From: an uncultured Pelagibacteraceae bacterium
Lineage (GTDB): Bacteria; Pseudomonadota; Alphaproteobacteria; Pelagibacterales; Pelagibacteraceae
DNA length: 64,000 bases
Reading direction: 5' to 3'
Assembly (NCBI GenBank): GCA_902629285.1
Contig: CACOQN010000002.1
Coordinates: 78,162 to 142,161, forward strand
The translations under genes and the position numbers were made by a program. Positions 59,746 through 64,000 of this stretch are shown one piece after another. Below the pieces are notes generated by a model. That model was given only the letters and a program-made list of their open reading frames with translations. It did no database searches and was not told the DNA's origin. The stretch's first letter is position 1; each line of letters begins with the position of its first letter.

Positions 59746-61566
59746 ATGTGTGGAATTATTGGAATATCAAGTAACAAACCTGTTTCTGCAAACATTGTTA
59801 ATTCATTAAAAAAATTGGAGTACAGGGGTTATGACTCAGCTGGAATAGCCACTCTTTCAAATGGAAAAATTAATGAGGTAAAATCAGAGGGTAGAGTAGA
59901 TAATCTAGAAAATAATTATGATATTAAACACTTGGAAGGAAATATAGGTATTGGTCATGTTAGATGGGCAACTCACGGAATTCCTAATAGTGTTAACGCT
60001 CATCCACATTCATCCCATAATGTTTCAGTTGTTCACAACGGAATTATTGAAAATTCAACAATATTAAAAAAACATCTAATTAATAAGGGTTATAAATTTA
60101 AATCACAAACAGATACAGAAGTTATTGTTCATTTAATAACTGATTATTTGAAGACTTCAGAATTAGTAGAAGCTATAACAAAAACTTTAAAACAACTTCA
60201 TGGTAGTTTTGCTCTTGGCATTGTTTTTAAAGATATGCCAGATTTAATCGTTGGAGCTAGAAGAGGATCACCTTTGGCAGTTGGTTATGGTCCTAATGAA
60301 AATTATTTAGGTTCAGATTCTTATGCTTTAAAATCAATGACAAACAAAATCACATATCTTGATGACGGTGAATTTTGTATTTTAAAAAAAGATCAGGTCC
60401 TTTTTTTTAATGATGAAGGAAAAAAAGTTAATAAAAAAATATTACAATTATCATCAGATGAATCAAGTTATGATAAGGGTGATTTTAAGCATTTTATGGC
60501 AAAAGAAATTGAGGAACAGTCAATAACAATTAAAACTGGAATTAAAGAATACATAGATAATTTTAATAAAGAGATAAATATATTTAATTTTCCTTGGAAA
60601 TTAGAGGACATCAAATCAATAACTTTAATTGGATGCGGTACTGCTTATCACTCTTGTATGATGGCAAAATATTGGTTTGAGGAACTTACCTCTCTAGATG
60701 TAAGTATAGATATAGCTTCTGAATTTAGATATAGAAAAAATAGATTTAAAAAAGATACTTTATATATATTTGTTTCACAATCAGGAGAAACAGCGGATAC
60801 ATATGCAGCTTTAGATCTTTGTAATAAAAATAATATGAAAACTTGCTCTGTTGTTAATGTAATTGAAAGCTCAATAGCAAGGGATTCAAATTTTGTATTA
60901 CCAATTCATTGTGGCCCAGAAATAGGAGTAGCATCAACAAAAGCATTTTTAGGTCAAATACTTATTTTATATATTTTTGCATTAAAAATAGGATCATTGA
61001 GAAACGAAGTTCAAAATAAATTATATCAAGAAAAAATTAAAGATCTTAAAACTTTACCAAGCTTAATAGAAAAAACACTTCTTCTAGATAATGATATTCA
61101 AGCAATATCGTCTACATTTAATGAAGCTAAAGGATCAATGTTCTTGGGGAGAGGTTATTCATATCCAATAGCTTTAGAAGGTGCATTAAAACTTAAAGAA
61201 TTATCTTACATTCATGCAGAAGGATATCCAGCTGGTGAGATGAAACATGGACCATTGGCTTTAATCGAGGAAGGTATGCCAGTTGTTGTCTTAGCACCTA
61301 AAGATAGTTATTACAAAAAAACTATTTCAAATATGCAAGAAGTTATTGCAAGAGGTGCAAAAGTTTTATTAATAACAAATAAAACTAATGATGATGTTAT
61401 CTCAGAAAATATTTGGGAAACAATTGAAGTTGAAAATACAAATAATGATTTGTTACCGTTTCTTTTAACAATTCCTCTTCAAAAACTTGCTTATTACTCT
61501 GCTCTAAAAAAAGGTTATGATATTGATAAGCCTAGAAATTTAGCTAAATCTGTTACTGTTGAATAA
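59746..61566 (+). CDS. glmS: Glutamine--fructose-6-phosphate aminotransferase
   Basis: 606 residues, full length. The N-terminal nucleophile Cys follows the initiator Met (MCGIIGISS). The glutaminase domain has LEYRGYDSAGIA, VRWATHGIPNSVNAHPHS and VVHNGIIEN. Two SIS domains follow, with GCGTAYHSCMMAKYWFEE near residue 300, SQSGETADTYAAL near residue 345 and the C-terminal KPRNLAKSVTVE. It makes glucosamine-6-phosphate from fructose-6-phosphate and glutamine, the first step toward UDP-GlcNAc. It is coupled to the acetyltransferase-only glmU gene just upstream. Confidence 0.97.
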   Translation: MCGIIGISSNKPVSANIVNSLKKLEYRGYDSAGIATLSNGKINEVKSEGRVDNLENNYDIKHLEGNIGIGHVRWATHGIPNSVNAHPHSSHNVSVVHNGIIENSTILKKHLINKGYKFKSQTDTEVIVHLITDYLKTSELVEAITKTLKQLHGSFALGIVFKDMPDLIVGARRGSPLAVGYGPNENYLGSDSYALKSMTNKITYLDDGEFCILKKDQVLFFNDEGKKVNKKILQLSSDESSYDKGDFKHFMAKEIEEQSITIKTGIKEYIDNFNKEINIFNFPWKLEDIKSITLIGCGTAYHSCMMAKYWFEELTSLDVSIDIASEFRYRKNRFKKDTLYIFVSQSGETADTYAALDLCNKNNMKTCSVVNVIESSIARDSNFVLPIHCGPEIGVASTKAFLGQILILYIFALKIGSLRNEVQNKLYQEKIKDLKTLPSLIEKTLLLDNDIQAISSTFNEAKGSMFLGRGYSYPIALEGALKLKELSYIHAEGYPAGEMKHGPLALIEEGMPVVVLAPKDSYYKKTISNMQEVIARGAKVLLITNKTNDDVISENIWETIEVENTNNDLLPFLLTIPLQKLAYYSALKKGYDIDKPRNLAKSVTVE

Positions 61567-61601
61567 TATAAAAACTCTGTTAAAACAATCCCGGGTTGAA
61601 T

Positions 61602-62981
61602 ATGAAAAAATGGAAAATAAATAGTTGGAAAAATTATCCTGTTAAGCACATTCCTGAGTACAAGGATAAAAAAGAATTAGATCAAGTTTTAAATAAAATA
61701 AAGACCTTTCCACCACTTGTTTTTGCTGAGGAAACAAGACATCTAAAAAGACAATTAGCTGATGTTGTAGATGGTAAAGCATTTTTACTTCAAGGAGGTG
61801 ATTGTGCAGAAAGCTTTGCAGAGTTTAATCCAGACAACATAAGAGATTATTTTAAAGTAATTCTCCAGATGTCATTAGTGTTAACTTATTCGGCATCACT
61901 ACCTGTAATTAAACTAGGAAGAATAGCAGGTCAGTTTGCTAAACCAAGAAGTGCACCTACTGAAAAACAAGGGGATTTAGAATTTCCTAGTTATCTTGGT
62001 GATAATGTTAATGGTATAGAATTTACTGAGAAAGCAAGAAAACATGACCCAAAAAGATTATTTAGGGCGTATTCTCAGTCGGCCTCAACATTGAATCTTT
62101 TAAGAGCCTTTTCACATGGTGGTTTTGCAGATTTAAAAAAAGTTCATTTGTGGAACTTAGGTTATATCAAAAAAAGTCCTCAAGCTAAGAAATTCAAAGA
62201 GTTAGAAGATAAGATAGCAGATGCATTATCATTTATGGATGCTTGTGGAATTAACTCAGAATTTAATAGAAGATTAAAGACTGTAAATTTTTGGACTTCG
62301 CATGAAGCATTACACTTACCTTTTGAAGAAAGTATGACCAGAGTAGACTCTACAACAGGAGAGCATCACGCAACCTCTGCTCATTTCGTTTGGATAGGTG
62401 ACAGAACAAGACAGCTTGATGGTGGTCATGTTGAATATTGCCGTGGAATTGAAAATCCAATAGGAATAAAATGTGGACCAACCAGTAAACCAGAGGAGAT
62501 AGTTAAGATTTGTAATTTAATAAATCCAAATAACGAAAAAGGAAAAATAACTTTAATATCAAGATTTGGTTACGATAGTGTCGAAAAATACTTACCAAAA
62601 CTTGTTAGAGGTGTTAAAAAAGAAGGTATAAATGTTATTTGGTCATGTGACCCAATGCATGGTAATACTATACAATCTACAACAGGTTATAAGACAAGAC
62701 GCTTTAACAATGTATTAAAAGAGGTTAAAGATGTTTTTGCAGTCCATCAAAGTGAGGGATCTTATGCTGGAGGTTTGCATATTGAAATGACAGGACAAAA
62801 TGTAACTGAATGCACCGGTGGTGCCAAAAATATTCAGGATCAAGATTTATCAAGTAGATATCATACACATTGTGATCCAAGACTTAATGCTGATCAAGCT
62901 TTAGAGCTAGCCTTTTTAATTTCAGATGAGATAAAAAAGAATAGCAGCTATTCCAAAAATGCTATTCAGGCGGCATCTTAG
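61602..62981 (+). CDS. Class II 3-deoxy-7-phosphoheptulonate (DAHP) synthase
   Basis: 459 residues from the ATG at 61602; a TTG two codons upstream is less likely. It is of the plant-like class II type: FLLQGGDCAESFAEFNPDNI near residue 67, KLGRIAGQFAKPRSAPTE near residue 105, the TSHEALHLPFEESMTR segment near residue 230 and VWSCDPMHGNTIQST near residue 345 match AroA-II. It condenses phosphoenolpyruvate with erythrose-4-phosphate, starting the shikimate pathway. It stands between glmS and nadE in the same orientation. Confidence 0.95.
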   Translation: MKKWKINSWKNYPVKHIPEYKDKKELDQVLNKIKTFPPLVFAEETRHLKRQLADVVDGKAFLLQGGDCAESFAEFNPDNIRDYFKVILQMSLVLTYSASLPVIKLGRIAGQFAKPRSAPTEKQGDLEFPSYLGDNVNGIEFTEKARKHDPKRLFRAYSQSASTLNLLRAFSHGGFADLKKVHLWNLGYIKKSPQAKKFKELEDKIADALSFMDACGINSEFNRRLKTVNFWTSHEALHLPFEESMTRVDSTTGEHHATSAHFVWIGDRTRQLDGGHVEYCRGIENPIGIKCGPTSKPEEIVKICNLINPNNEKGKITLISRFGYDSVEKYLPKLVRGVKKEGINVIWSCDPMHGNTIQSTTGYKTRRFNNVLKEVKDVFAVHQSEGSYAGGLHIEMTGQNVTECTGGAKNIQDQDLSSRYHTHCDPRLNADQALELAFLISDEIKKNSSYSKNAIQAAS

Positions 62982-63019
62982 GCTGTTGTTTTAAAAAATT
63001 ATATTGATAAATAAACACT

Positions 63020-63757
63020 ATGAATCCTTCTGAAAAATCTAAGTTTATATCTAATTGGATAAAAGATTACGTTGAACGTATGCCTAATAAAGCCGAGTCC
63101 TTAGTAATTGGTATCTCTGGAGGAATTGACTCGTCTGTATCTAGTACACTAAGCGCTATGACTGGCTTAAGAACCATAGTTTTATCTATGCCTATTAAAC
63201 AGAAAAGTGCTCAACATGATTTGAGCATAGCACATCAAGAATGGTTAAAAAAAAATTATAAAAATGTTGAAGGTCACACAATTGAATTAGATGGGTTATT
63301 TAAATCTTTTGAGGGAACATTAAACAATTTTTCAAATGAACACGGCATGGCAAATTCGAGAGCCAGATTAAGAATGACAACACTTTATCAAGTGGCGGCA
63401 GCAAACAAGGGAATTGTAGTTGGAACTGGCAATAAAGTTGAGGATTTTGGAGTTGGATTTTATACCAAATATGGAGATGGCGGAGTGGATATTTCTCCAA
63501 TTGCTGACTGTAATAAAACTGAAGTTTGGGAGCTTGGTAAAGAACTCGGTATTTTAGAAGACATTATAAATGCAGCACCAACAGATGGATTATGGGATGA
63601 TGGTAGAACAGACGAAGGTCAGTTAGGTTTAAGTTATAAAGAGCTTGAAGAGGCTATGAATAATGAAAATTCAGTAAATAGAGAAAAATACAATTCAATT
63701 CGTAATGCAAATTTGCACAAAATGGAGCCAATTCCAGTGTGTAAAATTCCAAATTAA
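63020..63757 (+). CDS. nadE: Ammonia-dependent NAD+ synthetase
   Basis: 245 residues without a nitrilase (glutaminase) domain, so the ammonia-dependent type. The ATP P-loop is VIGISGGIDSSVSSTLSA near residue 30. NSRARLRMTTLYQVAAANKG near residue 112, VVGTGNKVEDFGVGFYTKYG near residue 133 and the NaAD-site DGLWDDGRTDEGQLG near residue 200 follow. It amidates deamido-NAD with ammonia and ATP, the last step of NAD synthesis. A hairpin lies just after its stop. Confidence 0.95.
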   Translation: MNPSEKSKFISNWIKDYVERMPNKAESLVIGISGGIDSSVSSTLSAMTGLRTIVLSMPIKQKSAQHDLSIAHQEWLKKNYKNVEGHTIELDGLFKSFEGTLNNFSNEHGMANSRARLRMTTLYQVAAANKGIVVGTGNKVEDFGVGFYTKYGDGGVDISPIADCNKTEVWELGKELGILEDIINAAPTDGLWDDGRTDEGQLGLSYKELEEAMNNENSVNREKYNSIRNANLHKMEPIPVCKIPN

Positions 63758-63761
63758 TCAA

Positions 63762-63779
63762 ATAGATTCACAAATCTAT
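63762..63779 (+). terminator. Weak hairpin after nadE
   Basis: ATAGATT (63762-63768) and AATCTAT (63773-63779) pair perfectly around a CACA loop, followed by GTTTTAAG. The stem is AT-rich and the T run short, so it may be a weak terminator or attenuator before cysS. Confidence 0.35.
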
Positions 63780-63802
63780 GTTTTAAGTATATTTCTAAAC
63801 CT

Positions 63803-64000
63803 ATGAGTACTGATATTTTTTTAACCAATAATCTTACTAATAAGAAAGAGAAATTTTTACCTCAGAATGAGGATAATGTTAGAATGTATGTTTGTGGCCC
63901 AACTGTTTATGATGATCCACATATTGGTAACGCAAGACCACTGATAGTTTTTGATATTTTATTTAAAATTTTAAAAAATAAGTATTCAAAAGTAACTTAT
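63803..64000 (+). CDS. cysS: Cysteinyl-tRNA synthetase, 3' truncated by window end
   Basis: The first 66 codons are visible. The [20 protein letters not shown] segment and the class I HIGH-type motif in [19 protein letters not shown] are characteristic of CysRS, and the Cys of YVCGPTVYD is the first zinc ligand. It loads cysteine onto tRNA-Cys. The frame stays open to the last base. The ATG at 63803 lies 45 bases after the nadE stop, with a hairpin between. Reduced sulfur supply may matter to such cells, but nothing here bears on its regulation. Confidence 0.92.
   Translation, partial: MSTDIFLTNNLTNKKEKFLPQNEDNVRMYVCGPTVYDDPHIGNARPLIVFDILFKILKNKYSKVTY

Noticed and set aside
1..64000. CRISPR arrays, insertion sequences, prophage or integration sites
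   Set aside because: No regularly spaced repeats, transposase or integrase motifs, or flanking duplications were seen on reading through the window.

Overview
The window looks like a SAR11-type alphaproteobacterium (Pelagibacterales). The DNA is very AT-rich, genes are packed tightly with 1-4 nt overlaps, and no intergenic gap exceeds about 220 bases. Arginine is coded mostly by AGA. The gene set is a streamlined marine heterotroph set: a taurine ABC transporter with an aminotransferase and alanine dehydrogenase, a TRAP transporter, a dimethylglycine-dehydrogenase-like enzyme, methylcitrate-cycle genes and many single-gene surface-sugar enzymes. I see no IS elements, phage genes, CRISPR arrays or rRNA. 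The assignment to SAR11 is recognition from gene content, not a phylogeny.

Layout. 1-2.5 kb: the 3' part of an ammonium transporter fused to a PP2C/RsbU-type phosphatase, and a small tail-anchored protein. 2.5-8 kb: an Ldh2-type dehydrogenase, a GT17 glycosyltransferase, a 2OG-Fe(II) oxygenase, an epoxide-hydrolase-like protein and an aldehyde dehydrogenase. 8.2-11.1 kb: a TRAP transporter whose membrane subunits have foreign-looking arginine codon use. 11.2-20 kb: tauABC on the minus strand, diverging from an aminotransferase, ald and a DMGDH-like gene. 20-22 kb: a second small membrane protein, a tRNA(CAT), a phosphoribosyltransferase and GMP reductase. 22-26 kb: rmlBACD and a GT2 glycosyltransferase. 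26-31.3 kb: apt diverging from a five-gene operon (mtnP, mtnA, asparaginase-like, class II aldolase, speD-speE fusion) that reads as spermidine synthesis joined to methylthioadenosine salvage through an aldolase shunt. 31.4-35 kb: an amino-acid-type ABC transporter without an ATPase, a PhyH-family dioxygenase and a LysE-type exporter. 35-44.6 kb: sugar transferases, DMT and MFS transporters, a carbonic-anhydrase-like protein, a putative secreted metallopeptidase and redox enzymes. 44.6-47 kb: rpoZ with a long acidic tail, dusA and a TSUP permease. 47-49.7 kb: a possible minus-strand small RNA, a highly charged coiled-coil protein and a phosphohexomutase. 49.9-54.8 kb: nrdAB behind candidate NrdR-like sites, followed by small enzymes. 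54.8-58.3 kb: prpCBD. 58.4-64 kb: gph, an acetyltransferase-only glmU, glmS, a class II DAHP synthase, nadE and the start of cysS.

Cross-cutting pattern. In all three solute-binding-protein transport operons (TRAP, tau, polar amino acid ABC), the binding-protein gene has a clear Shine-Dalgarno sequence. A strong hairpin follows it immediately, and the next transporter gene has no obvious Shine-Dalgarno. This is probably how binding protein is made in excess over membrane components. Functions are inferred from sequence motifs read by eye; no database search was run.
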